NCBI RefSeq assembly: GCF_048551375.1 | Contig: NZ_JBLYZJ010000005.1 | Location: 1 to 64,000, forward strand | Direction: 5' to 3' | DNA from: Faucicola sp048551375 | Lineage (GTDB): Bacteria > Pseudomonadota > Gammaproteobacteria > Pseudomonadales > Moraxellaceae | DNA length: 64,000 bases | Shown: in pieces, positions 49,719 through 59,626 of the stretch | Layout of the letters: each line of letters begins with the position of its first letter | Numbering within the stretch: the first letter of the stretch is position 1 | The notes under the pieces: generated by a model | Databases searched by the model: none | What the model was told of the DNA's origin: nothing | Seen by the model: only the letters and a program-made list of their open reading frames with translations | Program-made: the position numbers and the translations under genes

Positions 49719-51410
49719 TTAGTTGGTAGGTAAGGTATATTTTTCCTCGGTACTTTTTTGCGTCAATTCATCAGAAGCAATACTGCTTGCAAGCTGACGC
49801 ACAGGCCATGTCATAACAAACCTTGCACCACCCAATTTTGGGCTTTCATCGACTGCCATTTTACCATTAAACCAAAACGCAATCCTAGAAACAATTGACA
49901 AGCCCAACCCATAACCGCCTGTCGCCCTTGTGCGACTGTCATCGAGGCGAGCAAAAGGAATAAATACCCGTTCACGGTCTTTTTCTGGAATACCCTGCCC
50001 ATCATCTTCCACTGCAATATATGCCTCGTTTTTATTGACCCCTGCACTGACAATAATTTTATCATCCGCATAGCGAGTCGCATTGCCTGCCAAATTCTGT
50101 AACACACGGTGCAAATAACGTCTATCCGCAATCGCCACCGCCTTTTCATCAATTTCCCCTGCTACCACCGTTATGGGCTTGCCGAGTGCGTTAGTTTCAC
50201 GCACGATTTGCTCCACCAAATCTTTGAGTTTAATTTCTTCCCAATCCATCTTGGGCGAACCTTCCTCAAGCTTGGCATAAGTCAAAATCTCATCAATCAA
50301 ACCATTCAGCGACTCGATATCTTGGTCAATATAATCTCGTTGGCTCATGCGGTCTTCATACTCATCGGTATCCGCCAGCATATCCACCGCAAAACGAATC
50401 CGTGCCACAGGCGTGCGTAGCTCATGCGACACCGCACGAGTCAGCTCTCGTTGCGACTCAATCAACCGCCGAATATGCTCGGTCATACTGTTAAAAGTCG
50501 CCGCCAAATGTGCAATTTCATCCTCACCCAATACCTTCACTTTGGTATCAAGCCTGCCCTCTCGTACCTTAGTAATACCTGTCTGAATCAACTGTAATTT
50601 ACGCTCAAGCGGAAAAATCAGCCCATACACCCCAAGACTAATCAAAAACATACTAATCAGCGTAATGCTAATAATCAAATTCAGTGGAAACCAATTAAAC
50701 AACTGAATTGGACCTAACTCAATCACCGTATCTTGTAACTCAGTCGGTGCTAACACCCGAATGGATGAGTTTTCCACACTGGTATTATCACGGAACATAA
50801 TCACAATATCTTTACGGTATAGCCGAGCTTTTTGGTCTGTATCCAAATCCAATTTTTCAAGCGACTGCAATGATAGCTTAAACGGAAAATACTTTTGTAA
50901 CTGCTGTAACCGCTGTTGCTTCTCTGCTAGCGTACGATAATACGACAAATCGTCTAGTAATAGTACGCCCACTGCCTTAATCTGTTGCTCGCTCAGTTTA
51001 TTTACTGCCACGTGCAACACCTTACCCTCACTACTGAGCTTCTGGTAAATATTAGCGGTATTCGTATCACCATCATAACGAACGACTGCCAGCTCTTTGT
51101 TCAAACGATTCATCTCGCTGGTCTTAAAGTCAGGCTTATCCAATGGCTGAATATCAAACTTGGCATCAAATAACGCATCAATATCCGACAACCAATACTG
51201 CTTATCTTGAGCCGTCACTTGGCGTGACAGACCTGAATTAATCAAATAAAACGCCGCCGTTGCCATATCCTCTCGGTAAGTTTGTACTCGCTCGGCATTG
51301 ATGGTGGTAATCAACAACTGAGCGAACAACGCCACCAACAAGCATATCAACAACAAGCCTGCATAAATACGCAAGAAAATTGACTGATTTAACGAAGAAA
51401 AGACAGACAT
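49719..51410 (-). CDS. RstB-like sensor histidine kinase
   Basis: A 563-aa inner-membrane kinase. Membrane helices are at about 12-33 and 215-237 with a large periplasmic sensor between, then a HAMP domain (FPLERKLQLIQTGITKVREG), an H-box VSHELRTPVARIRFAVDML and ATPase motifs NLAGNATRYADD, VEDDGQGIP and GGYGLGLSIV. The C-terminal tail (about 25 residues) is polar. The open frame goes back to a GTG at 51476, but the ATG at 51410 directly precedes the first membrane helix. It lies 176 bp after its response-regulator gene on the same strand. Confidence 0.88.
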   Translation of the reverse strand: MSVFSSLNQSIFLRIYAGLLLICLLVALFAQLLITTINAERVQTYREDMATAAFYLINSGLSRQVTAQDKQYWLSDIDALFDAKFDIQPLDKPDFKTSEMNRLNKELAVVRYDGDTNTANIYQKLSSEGKVLHVAVNKLSEQQIKAVGVLLLDDLSYYRTLAEKQQRLQQLQKYFPFKLSLQSLEKLDLDTDQKARLYRKDIVIMFRDNTSVENSSIRVLAPTELQDTVIELGPIQLFNWFPLNLIISITLISMFLISLGVYGLIFPLERKLQLIQTGITKVREGRLDTKVKVLGEDEIAHLAATFNSMTEHIRRLIESQRELTRAVSHELRTPVARIRFAVDMLADTDEYEDRMSQRDYIDQDIESLNGLIDEILTYAKLEEGSPKMDWEEIKLKDLVEQIVRETNALGKPITVVAGEIDEKAVAIADRRYLHRVLQNLAGNATRYADDKIIVSAGVNKNEAYIAVEDDGQGIPEKDRERVFIPFARLDDSRTRATGGYGLGLSIVSRIAFWFNGKMAVDESPKLGGARFVMTWPVRQLASSIASDELTQKSTEEKYTLPTN

Positions 51411-51585
51411 AACAGCTCTACTAACGGCAAACAAAACGACAAAAAAAGGGGGAAAATGGACTTTTGCTATTATCACTGAGCGATGACAAATTTACAATTA
51501 CCAAAACACGCATTTCGCATAGTGACTTTGTAACTAAAACAATTAAACCAGCATAATGCTGGCTTAACTGGAAAAACATAAAAAA

Positions 51586-52293
51586 TTAATTTTCTTTGAC
51601 GAACAAATAACCCTTACTACGTACCGTTTTGATACGCTTTGGATTTTCTGGGTCATCACCGATTTTTGGACGAATACGAGAAATACGCACATCAATCGAG
51701 CGGTCTTGACCATCATACTCAATCCCACGCAAACGCTCAAAAATATCCTCACGAGATAAGATACGACCTGCATTCGATGCCAATAACCATAACAAATCAT
51801 ATTCGGCACTGGTAAAATCGACCAATTCATCATTGAGCGTTACCGAACGACCGCCATTATCAATCACCAAATCACCAAACTCAAGACGCTGTGGCACTTC
51901 ATCGGTCACCACGGTTTCTGAACGGCGTAACAACGCACGAATACGAGCCAATAGCACACGAGGTTGCACAGGTTTGGCGACATAATCGTCAGCACCCATC
52001 TCCAACCCCAACACCTGATCCATATCTTCCGTGCGAGCGGTCAACATCAAAATTGGATTATGATAATGTGGACGCACTTCACGGCACACCGTCAAACCAT
52101 CACTACCAGGTAACATCACATCTAGCACCACCATATCAGGCTGTTCGCCCACAATACGGCGAATGGCACGTGTACCATCCGTTTCGATTGCTACCTCTAA
52201 ACCATTTTTACGCAAATAGTCTTGCGTCAACGTTGCCAGACGCTCATCATCTTCCACAATCAATACACGTGGTATGGATTCTTCTTCTACCAT
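51586..52293 (-). CDS. OmpR/RstA-like response regulator
   Basis: A 235-aa two-component regulator. The receiver domain (1-120) has the acidic pair in VEDDERLA, the phospho-Asp in VVLDVMLPGSDGL and the Lys in YVAKPVQPR. A winged-helix output domain follows (LWLLASNAGRILSREDIFE, DGQDRSIDVRISRIRPKIG). The frame can be opened four codons earlier with TTG, but those bases contain the GGAGG ribosome site, so the ATG at 52293 is the start. The DGRDRS/IDVRISRIR region resembles RstA. Partner of the downstream kinase. Confidence 0.9.
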   Translation of the reverse strand: MVEEESIPRVLIVEDDERLATLTQDYLRKNGLEVAIETDGTRAIRRIVGEQPDMVVLDVMLPGSDGLTVCREVRPHYHNPILMLTARTEDMDQVLGLEMGADDYVAKPVQPRVLLARIRALLRRSETVVTDEVPQRLEFGDLVIDNGGRSVTLNDELVDFTSAEYDLLWLLASNAGRILSREDIFERLRGIEYDGQDRSIDVRISRIRPKIGDDPENPKRIKTVRSKGYLFVKEN

Positions 52294-52305
52294 TACAACC
52301 TCCAA

Positions 52306-52697
52306 AAATCAATCACTTATAATTTACCAAACTATTGCCAATATTTATCATTTTTTATCTTAAATGACTACCAATAAGCCTTAGGCAACTTTTGGCAATA
52401 CCGATTTATCCATCAAGGATACGCTTTTTAGCAAACGTACCACATTAATTTAATAATTTAGCGAAAAAACAATCAATTTAATATTGTTAAAACGTAACAA
52501 AACCAAAAGACATACCAATACTAAACAAACCCATCGTCACAATAGCTTAAAATGTTTAGATTTTATAAAAAAACCAACCCTGTAAAAGCTCACAGGGTTG
52601 GTTTCATCAAAAACACCATCTAAAGCAATATTATCTTATGCTGATGGCTTTATGCACATTGGCTAATTACACAGATAATCTCATACCGGTGTAAACA
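52306..52697. other. 392-bp spacer between the response regulator and atpC
   Basis: AT-rich and without a supportable reading frame. It contains the atp operon terminator (52566-52605) and must hold the promoter of the two-component genes, for which no clear -35/-10 pair was seen. Confidence 0.5.
52566..52605 (-). terminator. atp operon terminator
   Basis: On the minus strand AAACCAACCCTGT and ACAGGGTTGGTTT form a 13-bp stem with an 8-nt loop, followed by a T run. It lies about 95 bp after atpC. Confidence 0.85.
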
Positions 52698-53114
52698 TTA
52701 CGCACGATTGCGGAATTTTTGCAACGTTTGTAACTGTGCCAAAGACTCTGCCAAGGCAGCCAAAGCGGCTGACGTATCAATATCTGCTTTTTGATTTTTA
52801 ATCAATTGCTCTGCTTCACGGCGGGCTTCTAAAATTCTTGCCTCATCCAAATCATGAGCTCTAACAGCGGTATCTGCTAAGACGGTTACCAAATGTGGCT
52901 GAACTTCTAATATCCCACCAGAAATATAAACCACTTCCTCGCCACCATCTTGGGTTTTGATATGCATTGCACCGGGGCGTAATAGCGTAATAAAAGGGGT
53001 ATGTCCAGCTAAAATACCGACTTCACCTTCAACACCAGTCGCAACCAACATACTAATCTCACCAGAGTAGATAGTATCTTTTGCACTGACGACATTACAT
53101 TGTAAAGTTGCCAC
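52698..53114 (-). CDS. atpC: ATP synthase epsilon subunit
   Basis: A 138-aa central-stalk subunit that couples and inhibits F1. It has the N-terminal beta sandwich (QCNVVSAKDTIYSGEISMLV, EGEVGILAGHTPFIT) and C-terminal helices rich in Ala and Leu. Last gene of the operon, separated from atpD by a 106-bp spacer holding a stem-loop. Confidence 0.97.
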   Translation of the reverse strand: MATLQCNVVSAKDTIYSGEISMLVATGVEGEVGILAGHTPFITLLRPGAMHIKTQDGGEEVVYISGGILEVQPHLVTVLADTAVRAHDLDEARILEARREAEQLIKNQKADIDTSAALAALAESLAQLQTLQKFRNRA

Positions 53115-53154
53115 AGTTCTCTCCTAAGATTCATTGCGATTCTAAAAATAATCC

Positions 53155-53199
53155 ATGCTAGTGGTAACGAAACGGTTAATTTTTTCATTACCCTAGCAT
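53155..53199 (-). other. Stem-loop in the atpD-atpC spacer
   Basis: ATGCTAGTGGTAA (53155-53167) pairs with TTACCCTAGCAT (53188-53199) with one bulge. There is no T run at the base, so it is more likely an mRNA stability or translation-balancing element than a terminator. Confidence 0.5.
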
Positions 53200-53220
53200 A
53201 GCACTTCGCTTATTTTAGCA

Positions 53221-54621
53221 TTAGCCACGTAGTTTTTCGGCAGCAGCAACGACTTCTTCAATACCACCTTTCATATAGAAAGCTTGTTCTGGCAAGTCAT
53301 CATATTCACCATTCAAAATGGCTTTAAAGCTTTGAATGGTTTCACGAATCGGTACATATTTACCAGGTGCACCTGTAAACACTTCTGCCACATGGAAAGG
53401 TTGTGACAAGAAACGTTGGATTTTACGAGCACGGTAAACAACCAATTTATCATCTTCTGACAACTCGTCCATACCCAAGATTGCAATGATGTCTTTTAGC
53501 TCTTTAAAGCGTTGTAACACTTCTTGCACACCACGAGCTACGCTATAATGCTCTTCACCGATGACCAATGGGTCAAGCTGACGAGAGGTAGAATCTAGTG
53601 GGTCAACCGCAGGATAGATACCTTGAGAAGCAATATCACGACTCAATACAACGGTTGCATCCAAGTGAGCAAAGGTTGTTGCTGGTGATGGGTCAGTCAA
53701 GTCATCCGCAGGTACATAAACCGCTTGTACTGAAGTAATCGAACCAGTTTGGGTTGAAGTAATACGTTCTTGCAATACACCCATTTCTTCGGCTAGGGTT
53801 GGCTGATAACCTACCGCTGATGGCATACGACCCAATAATGCTGATACTTCTGTACCTGCTAGGGTATAACGATAAATGTTGTCAACGAATAATAGAACGT
53901 CACGACCTTTACCATTTTCGTCTTTTTCATCACGGAAATATTCCGCCATGGTCAAGCCTGTCAAGGCAACACGTAAACGGTTTCCAGGTGGCTCATTCAT
54001 CTGACCATAAACCATCGCAACTTTATCAAGTACGCCAGAATCTTTCATCTCATGGTAGAAGTCATTACCCTCACGAGTACGCTCACCAACACCAGCGAAT
54101 ACCGATAAACCTGAGTGGGCTTTTGCGATGTTATTGATCAATTCCATCATGTTAACGGTTTTACCAACACCCGCACCACCGAACAGACCAACTTTACCAC
54201 CCTTAGCGAATGGACATAACAAGTCAATCACTTTGATACCTGTTTCTAGCAGTTCAGTGCTATTTGACTGTTCGTCATAACTTGGTGCTTCACGATGGAT
54301 CGACCATGAATCGTTATGCTCAACAGGGCCTGCTTCGTCAATTGGGCGACCCAACACGTCCATGATACGTCCTAACGTACCTTTACCCACTGGCACTGAA
54401 ATTGGGTTGCCTGTATTGCTCACAGGTAAACCACGTTTTAGCCCTTCAGTTGAGCCCATAGCAATGGTACGTACCACGCCATCACCCAATTGTTGTTGCA
54501 CTTCTAGTGTAGTTTCTGTGCCTTCAACCTGTAAAGCATCATAAATCTTTGGGACGCTTTGACGGTCAAATTCAACGTCAATAACCGCGCCAATAATCTG
54601 TACAATACGACCGCTACTCAT
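53221..54621 (-). CDS. atpD: ATP synthase beta subunit
   Basis: A 466-aa catalytic F1 subunit. It has the Walker A loop GGAGVGKTV, the catalytic Glu in GERTREGND, the Walker B Asp in LLFVDNIYR and the family signature PAVDPLDSTSR. One difference from E. coli is Tyr in DNIYRYTLAGTEVSALLG where Phe is common. Full length, between atpG and atpC. Confidence 0.98.
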   Translation of the reverse strand: MSSGRIVQIIGAVIDVEFDRQSVPKIYDALQVEGTETTLEVQQQLGDGVVRTIAMGSTEGLKRGLPVSNTGNPISVPVGKGTLGRIMDVLGRPIDEAGPVEHNDSWSIHREAPSYDEQSNSTELLETGIKVIDLLCPFAKGGKVGLFGGAGVGKTVNMMELINNIAKAHSGLSVFAGVGERTREGNDFYHEMKDSGVLDKVAMVYGQMNEPPGNRLRVALTGLTMAEYFRDEKDENGKGRDVLLFVDNIYRYTLAGTEVSALLGRMPSAVGYQPTLAEEMGVLQERITSTQTGSITSVQAVYVPADDLTDPSPATTFAHLDATVVLSRDIASQGIYPAVDPLDSTSRQLDPLVIGEEHYSVARGVQEVLQRFKELKDIIAILGMDELSEDDKLVVYRARKIQRFLSQPFHVAEVFTGAPGKYVPIRETIQSFKAILNGEYDDLPEQAFYMKGGIEEVVAAAEKLRG

Positions 54622-54646
54622 TACGCTCTCCTTGAATGTAGGTCAA

Positions 54647-55525
54647 TTATGAAACAGCAGCAGCACCGCCAACGATTTCCGAAATTTCTCGGGTAATCGC
54701 CGCTTGACGCAGCTTGTTGTAAACTAATTGTAATTCTTTGATTAAGTTACCTGCATTATCGGTAGCCGCTTTCATGGCAACCATACGTGCAGATTGTTCT
54801 GAGGCAATATTTTCTACCACGCCTTGATACACGATGGATTCAACATAACGCCCCATCAAACCATCAAGTAAATCTTTGGTGCTAGGTTCATAGATATAAT
54901 CCCAGCTATGCTCACGATTTGCCATGGTTTCATCTAACAAATCACCTGTCGCAATTGGCACGAGTTGATGCACGCTAGGATTTTGTGTCATGGCATTAAT
55001 GAATTCATTATATACCAAATAAATGGCATCAATTTCACCACGATGATACTCGTCCATCATCACTTGCACTGGGGTGCTTAACTGCTCAAAGCTTGGGTTA
55101 TCGCCATAATGCGTTTCAGCCGCAATGACCGTACCACCAAACGTTTTAAAAAAACTGACCCCTTTTTGCCCAATCACAGCAAAACGTGCTTCAATCGACT
55201 GGCTCGATTGTTGTTTGACGTGTTGCATTAGACGCTTAAATAAATTGATATTTAAGCCACCTGCCAGACCACGATCAGAGGTTACGACAATATAACCAAC
55301 ACGATTGACTGCTCTGGGTGTTAAAAATGGGTGTTTATAATCAGGCGATGCTTTGACCAAGTGAGCAACAACTCGACGCATATTATCTGCATAAGGACGG
55401 CCTAATTGCATACGCTCTTGTGCCCGACGCATTTTACTAGCGGCCACCATCTGCATGGCACGAGTAATTTTTTGGGTACTTTTGATACTTGCAACTTTTG
55501 CTCGAATTTCTTTTAAACTTGCCAT
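54647..55525 (-). CDS. atpG: ATP synthase gamma subunit
   Basis: A 292-aa rotor-shaft subunit. The terminal coiled coil is visible at both ends (SLKEIRAKVASIKSTQKITR at the start, ATDNAGNLIKELQLVYNKLR with the signature ITREISEIVGGAAA at the end). Full length. It is separated from atpA by 157 bp with a stem-loop, and from atpD by 25 bp. Confidence 0.97.
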   Translation of the reverse strand: MASLKEIRAKVASIKSTQKITRAMQMVAASKMRRAQERMQLGRPYADNMRRVVAHLVKASPDYKHPFLTPRAVNRVGYIVVTSDRGLAGGLNINLFKRLMQHVKQQSSQSIEARFAVIGQKGVSFFKTFGGTVIAAETHYGDNPSFEQLSTPVQVMMDEYHRGEIDAIYLVYNEFINAMTQNPSVHQLVPIATGDLLDETMANREHSWDYIYEPSTKDLLDGLMGRYVESIVYQGVVENIASEQSARMVAMKAATDNAGNLIKELQLVYNKLRQAAITREISEIVGGAAAVS

Positions 55526-55595
55526 AAATAATCCATACAGCTAGGTTTAGTTTCAGTCCACGCCCATCATATTAGCATGGACGAAATTTGGAAAA

Positions 55596-55629
55596 GAACA
55601 AAGTGAAAATCGTATTTGTCACTTTGTTC
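55596..55629 (-). other. Perfect 11-bp stem-loop in the atpA-atpG spacer
   Basis: GAACAAAGTGA (55596-55606) is exactly complementary to TCACTTTGTTC (55619-55629) around a 12-nt loop, in a 157-bp spacer. It lacks a T run. An mRNA processing, stability or attenuation role is inferred. Confidence 0.6.
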
Positions 55630-55682
55630 ATTAGTTCTATGACAATGTTCGACTAACAAACTGAGGGTTTAACACTCAATCA

Positions 55683-57227
55683 TTAGTACGAATGATTTTG
55701 CTTAAATGCTTCAATCGCAGATTTAAATTTACCTTCGATTTCGTCATTGTAGTTAGCAGTGTTATCGATATCTGCCATGAATGCACCATGCTCATCACGT
55801 AAGTAGCGTAGTAAGCTTGCTTCAAACGCACCGACTTTATTCACAGGTACATCTGCCAAATAGCCTTCGTTTGAGGCATAAATCACCGCAGCTTGGTCAG
55901 CAATAGACATCGGTGCATACTGATTTTGTTTCATTAATTCAGTAACACGTTGACCATGGTCTAGCTGTTTGCGTGTCGCATCATCAAGGTCAGATGCAAA
56001 CTGAGCAAACGCTGCCAATTCACGATACTGTGCTAATGCGGTACGGATACCACCAGATAGCTTTTTGATGATTTTGGTTTGTGCTGCACCACCCACACGA
56101 GATACTGAGATACCCGCATTCACCGCAGGACGAATACCTGAATTGAATAGGCTAGATTCTAAGAAAATCTGACCATCGGTAATCGAAATTACGTTGGTTG
56201 GTACGAATGCTGATACGTCACCTGCTTGGGTTTCGATGATTGGCAAGGCAGTTAATGAACCTGTTTTGCCTGTCACTGCACCGTTGGTGAATTTTTCAAC
56301 GTATTCTGCATTAACACGTGATGCACGTTCTAGTAGGCGTGAGTGTAGATAGAACACGTCCCCTGGATAGGCTTCACGTCCTGGTGGACGGCGTAACAAT
56401 AGCGAGATTTGACGATAAGCAACGGCTTGTTTTGACAAATCATCATAAATGATGAGTGCATCTTCACCACGGTCACGGAAGTATTCACCCATGGTACAGC
56501 CAGAGTATGGGGCAATGTATTGAAGAGCTGCAGGCTCTGAAGCAGAGGCAACAACAACAGTGGTATAAGCCAATGCACCTGTTTCTTCAAGTTTACGCAC
56601 TACGTTAGCAATGGTTGAGCGTTTTTGACCAACTGCCACATACACACATTTGATACCAGAGGCTTTTTGAGCAATAATGGCATCAATTGCCATTGCTGTT
56701 TTACCTGTTTGACGGTCACCAATGATTAGCTCACGTTGTCCACGTCCAATTGGAATCATGGTATCAACCGCTTTATAACCTGTCATAACTGGTTCATCAA
56801 CTGATTGACGGTCGATTACGCCAGGAGCGATTTTTTCGACTTTGTCAGTCAATTTGGCATTGATAGGACCTTTGCCATCAATAGGGTTACCCAGTGCATC
56901 TACCACACGACCTAATAGTTCAGGCCCTACAGGTACTTCTAAGATACGACCTGTACAGTAGGCTTTTTGACCTTCTTGTAGGTTAAGATAATCACCTAAA
57001 ACAACAGCACCGACTGAGTCTTGCTCGAGGTTTAGTGCCATACCATAGATACCGCCCTCAAACTCAATCATTTCGCCATACATGGCATCTTCAAGACCAT
57101 GAATCTGTACGATACCGTCAGATACCATGACAATAGTGCCTTCGTTCTTTGCTGTGGCACCCGCAGTCAGGTCTTGAATTCGCTGCTTAATCAGATTACT
57201 GATTTCCGCTGGATTCAATTGTTGCAT
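55683..57227 (-). CDS. atpA: ATP synthase alpha subunit
   Basis: A 514-aa non-catalytic nucleotide-binding F1 subunit. It has Walker A GDRQTGKTA, the YDDLSKQAVAYRQ Walker B region and the signature PAVNAGISVSRVG. Full length, between atpH and atpG. Confidence 0.98.
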   Translation of the reverse strand: MQQLNPAEISNLIKQRIQDLTAGATAKNEGTIVMVSDGIVQIHGLEDAMYGEMIEFEGGIYGMALNLEQDSVGAVVLGDYLNLQEGQKAYCTGRILEVPVGPELLGRVVDALGNPIDGKGPINAKLTDKVEKIAPGVIDRQSVDEPVMTGYKAVDTMIPIGRGQRELIIGDRQTGKTAMAIDAIIAQKASGIKCVYVAVGQKRSTIANVVRKLEETGALAYTTVVVASASEPAALQYIAPYSGCTMGEYFRDRGEDALIIYDDLSKQAVAYRQISLLLRRPPGREAYPGDVFYLHSRLLERASRVNAEYVEKFTNGAVTGKTGSLTALPIIETQAGDVSAFVPTNVISITDGQIFLESSLFNSGIRPAVNAGISVSRVGGAAQTKIIKKLSGGIRTALAQYRELAAFAQFASDLDDATRKQLDHGQRVTELMKQNQYAPMSIADQAAVIYASNEGYLADVPVNKVGAFEASLLRYLRDEHGAFMADIDNTANYNDEIEGKFKSAIEAFKQNHSY

Positions 57228-57286
57228 TGCACTGTTCCTTAATTTTTACTAACGCTATTTATATTGGTAACGATATGAGCTATCAA

Positions 57287-57889
57287 CTAGGCGGTTAGCT
57301 GTGTTTTTAACTGTTTTAATTTGCCACGTACCGAATCATCGATGACCTTGTCACCCATTTTGATAACGACCCCTGCGATTAGGCTTGGATCAACATTCAC
57401 GTGCAATATCACATTGGCATTGAGCGATGTGGCAAGACGATTTTCGATCAGTAATTCTTGTGCCTGAGTCATGGGGTAGGCAGATGTAACATAGGCATGA
57501 ACCTCTTTGGCATCAGCAGCTTTTAATAAGCCAAAACGCTCATTAATGCTGGGTAATAACGCCAAGCGGTCTTGTTCAGCCAATTGTGTCAAGAAGTTGA
57601 TAAACGCATTGTTATCAACCTGTGACCCACCTTCGATAGCGGTACTTAGTGTCTTAAACACGTTATTGCTATCATCGCTAGCAGTTTGATTGTATAAATC
57701 AGTTAAAGTAGCGACTTTGGCAGTGGCGGCAATTGCAGGGTTGTTTAAATAATCGCTAAATGCTTTATCGCTGACGATGGCATTCATCACGGCTAAATAA
57801 TCTTGCCATTCATTGACAGCCGCATGGTCTTTAGCATAATCAAATGCGGCTTTTGCATAGGGTCTTGCTAAGGTTGATAAATCAGCCAT
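57287..57889 (-). CDS. atpH: ATP synthase delta subunit
   Basis: A 200-aa peripheral-stalk subunit. The N-terminal six-helix domain begins ADLSTLARPYAKAAFDYA, and the C-terminal part has the signature VDPSLIAGVVIKMGDKVIDDSV split as IAGVVIKMGDKVID. Two ATGs are adjacent; the second (57889) has better spacing from GAGGAT. It is 37 bp from atpF. Confidence 0.96.
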   Translation of the reverse strand: MADLSTLARPYAKAAFDYAKDHAAVNEWQDYLAVMNAIVSDKAFSDYLNNPAIAATAKVATLTDLYNQTASDDSNNVFKTLSTAIEGGSQVDNNAFINFLTQLAEQDRLALLPSINERFGLLKAADAKEVHAYVTSAYPMTQAQELLIENRLATSLNANVILHVNVDPSLIAGVVIKMGDKVIDDSVRGKLKQLKTQLTA

Positions 57890-57926
57890 CATATCCTCAC
57901 TGTACTATTACCACTGTAACTGCCAC

Positions 57927-58397
57927 TTATAACTTGGTCGCCAATTGGTTAAGCATATTGGCATGGGTTTCTGGATTGACCTTTTCTTGTAAAATCTTCT
58001 CCGCACCAAGAACGGCGAGTTCGGCAACTTGTGCACGAAGTCCTTCACGGGCTTTGTTGATTTCTTGGTCGATTGCTTCACGAGCTTGTTGACGGATGCG
58101 TTCACCCTCAACTTGTGCTTGTACTCTAGCATCTTCAATCATTTGATTGGCACTTTTATTGGCTTGGTCAATGAGTGAAGCGGCTTTTGCTTTGGCAGCG
58201 ACAAGCTCTTTTTCAGCGGTCTGTGAAGCACTTGCCAAATCTGCTTTCGCTTTTTCGGCAGCATTTAATCCATCGGCAATTTTACGTTGGCGGTCAGCGA
58301 TAGCTGCAACCAAGGGCGGCCACACAAACTTCATGCAGAACACCACAAAAATGGCAAATGCAATGGATTGTCCGATTAGGGTTGCATTGATATTCAC
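57927..58397 (-). CDS. atpF: ATP synthase b subunit
   Basis: A 156-aa peripheral-stalk subunit. One N-terminal membrane helix (INATLIGQSIAFAIFVVFCM) leads into a long Ala/Lys/Glu coiled coil (AEKAKADLASASQTAEKEL) that reaches F1. Length equals E. coli AtpF. Between atpE and atpH. Confidence 0.97.
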   Translation of the reverse strand: MNINATLIGQSIAFAIFVVFCMKFVWPPLVAAIADRQRKIADGLNAAEKAKADLASASQTAEKELVAAKAKAASLIDQANKSANQMIEDARVQAQVEGERIRQQAREAIDQEINKAREGLRAQVAELAVLGAEKILQEKVNPETHANMLNQLATKL

Positions 58398-58475
58398 TTA
58401 AAATCCCTCGTTAATTAAGTTAACTCTATCTCGCCCACATAAAACCCATGTGGACGTTGTACTGATAGTTACCTA

Positions 58476-58718
58476 TTAACCTGCTAATGGATTTGCGAAT
58501 AACAATAACATTGCAATACCAACACCAATCATCGGTACAGCATCAAGAAGACCTGCTACGATGAACATACGAGTTTGCAATTGTGAACCTAGTTCTGGTT
58601 GACGGGCAACACCTTCTAAGAATTTGCCACCTAAGATTGCAAAGCCAATACCTGTGCCTAATGCACCTAAACCGATAAGCAAAGCAACGGCAAGAACGGT
58701 CATACCTTCTAGAGTCAT
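58476..58718 (-). CDS. atpE: ATP synthase c subunit
   Basis: An 80-aa hairpin of two membrane helices that forms the rotor ring. The proton-carrying Asp59 is in AGLLDAVPMIGVG. The polar loop is RQPEL. The set lacks the Gln/Glu sodium-site pattern, so it is proton-coupled by inference. Confidence 0.97.
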   Translation of the reverse strand: MTLEGMTVLAVALLIGLGALGTGIGFAILGGKFLEGVARQPELGSQLQTRMFIVAGLLDAVPMIGVGIAMLLLFANPLAG

Positions 58719-58744
58719 TGATGTATCCTCATTACTATTTGAAA

Positions 58745-59626
58745 TTAATGTTCAGTTTGTGATGCAAGGCTAAGATAGACAATGGTTAGCATCATGAAAA
58801 CGAACGCTTGCAAAGTGATTACTAAAATGTGGAAGATTGCCCACGGTACTGATAACACCCATTGAATCCAAAATGGCATTAGGGCGATTAACACGAAAAT
58901 TAATTCACCAGCATACATATTACCGAAAAGTCGTAAGCCAAGTGAAATAGGTTTTGCAATTAGAGTTACGAACTCTAAAATAAAGTTTACAGGAATTAAG
59001 ATGATTTGGAGGGCTTTATTTTTTGATGAGAACGGATGAAGCGTTAATTCACCAATAAAACCACCCAGACCTTTTTCTTTAATGCTGTAAAAAATAATTA
59101 AGGCAAATACAGAGAAAGACATACCCAAGGTGACGTTCGGGTCAGTGCTAGGTACAACTTTCATATAAACATGGTGTGGATTGTGTCCCATGGCTTCGCC
59201 AATTTTTTGGGCGATCACAGGCAGATAATCGACAGGAAACAAGTCCATGAAGTTCATCAAGAAAATCCATACAAAAATCGTCAAGGCAAGGGGGGCAATC
59301 ACTTTTGATGTGCCGTGATAGGTATCACGTACGTTGCCATCAACAAAGTCTACAATCATTTCAACAAATGCTTGTAGTTTACCTGGTACACCTGAGGTGG
59401 CTTTTTTGGCAACCATATAAAAAATGGTACAAAAAATCACACCCAGCCCAACTGACCATAGCATAGAGTCTAAATGGATCGCACTAAAGCCCATTTCTGA
59501 GGCTTGTTGCTGTGTTTCAGCGACCGTCCACCCTTCAGTTGGGTGATGACCAAATGTCCAGTTGGTCAAGTGGTGCTTGATATATTCATTGGAAGTAATT
59601 TCTGCGTGTGCTTGTGCGTCTGCCAT
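58745..59626 (-). CDS. atpB: ATP synthase a subunit
   Basis: A 293-aa membrane stator subunit forming the proton half-channels. The essential Arg is in KPISLGLRLFGNMYAGE. It has about six membrane helices, and ASQTEH ends the protein, near the E. coli pattern. A GTG three codons upstream (59635) is less likely than the ATG at 59626 (MADAQAHAE), which is preceded by GAAG. The 5' spacer to atpI is unusually long at 452 bp. Confidence 0.96.
   Translation of the reverse strand: MADAQAHAEITSNEYIKHHLTNWTFGHHPTEGWTVAETQQQASEMGFSAIHLDSMLWSVGLGVIFCTIFYMVAKKATSGVPGKLQAFVEMIVDFVDGNVRDTYHGTSKVIAPLALTIFVWIFLMNFMDLFPVDYLPVIAQKIGEAMGHNPHHVYMKVVPSTDPNVTLGMSFSVFALIIFYSIKEKGLGGFIGELTLHPFSSKNKALQIILIPVNFILEFVTLIAKPISLGLRLFGNMYAGELIFVLIALMPFWIQWVLSVPWAIFHILVITLQAFVFMMLTIVYLSLASQTEH

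Noticed and set aside
52294..52305. TTG start for the response regulator
   Set aside because: The four extra codons contain the GGAGG ribosome site of the ATG at 52293.
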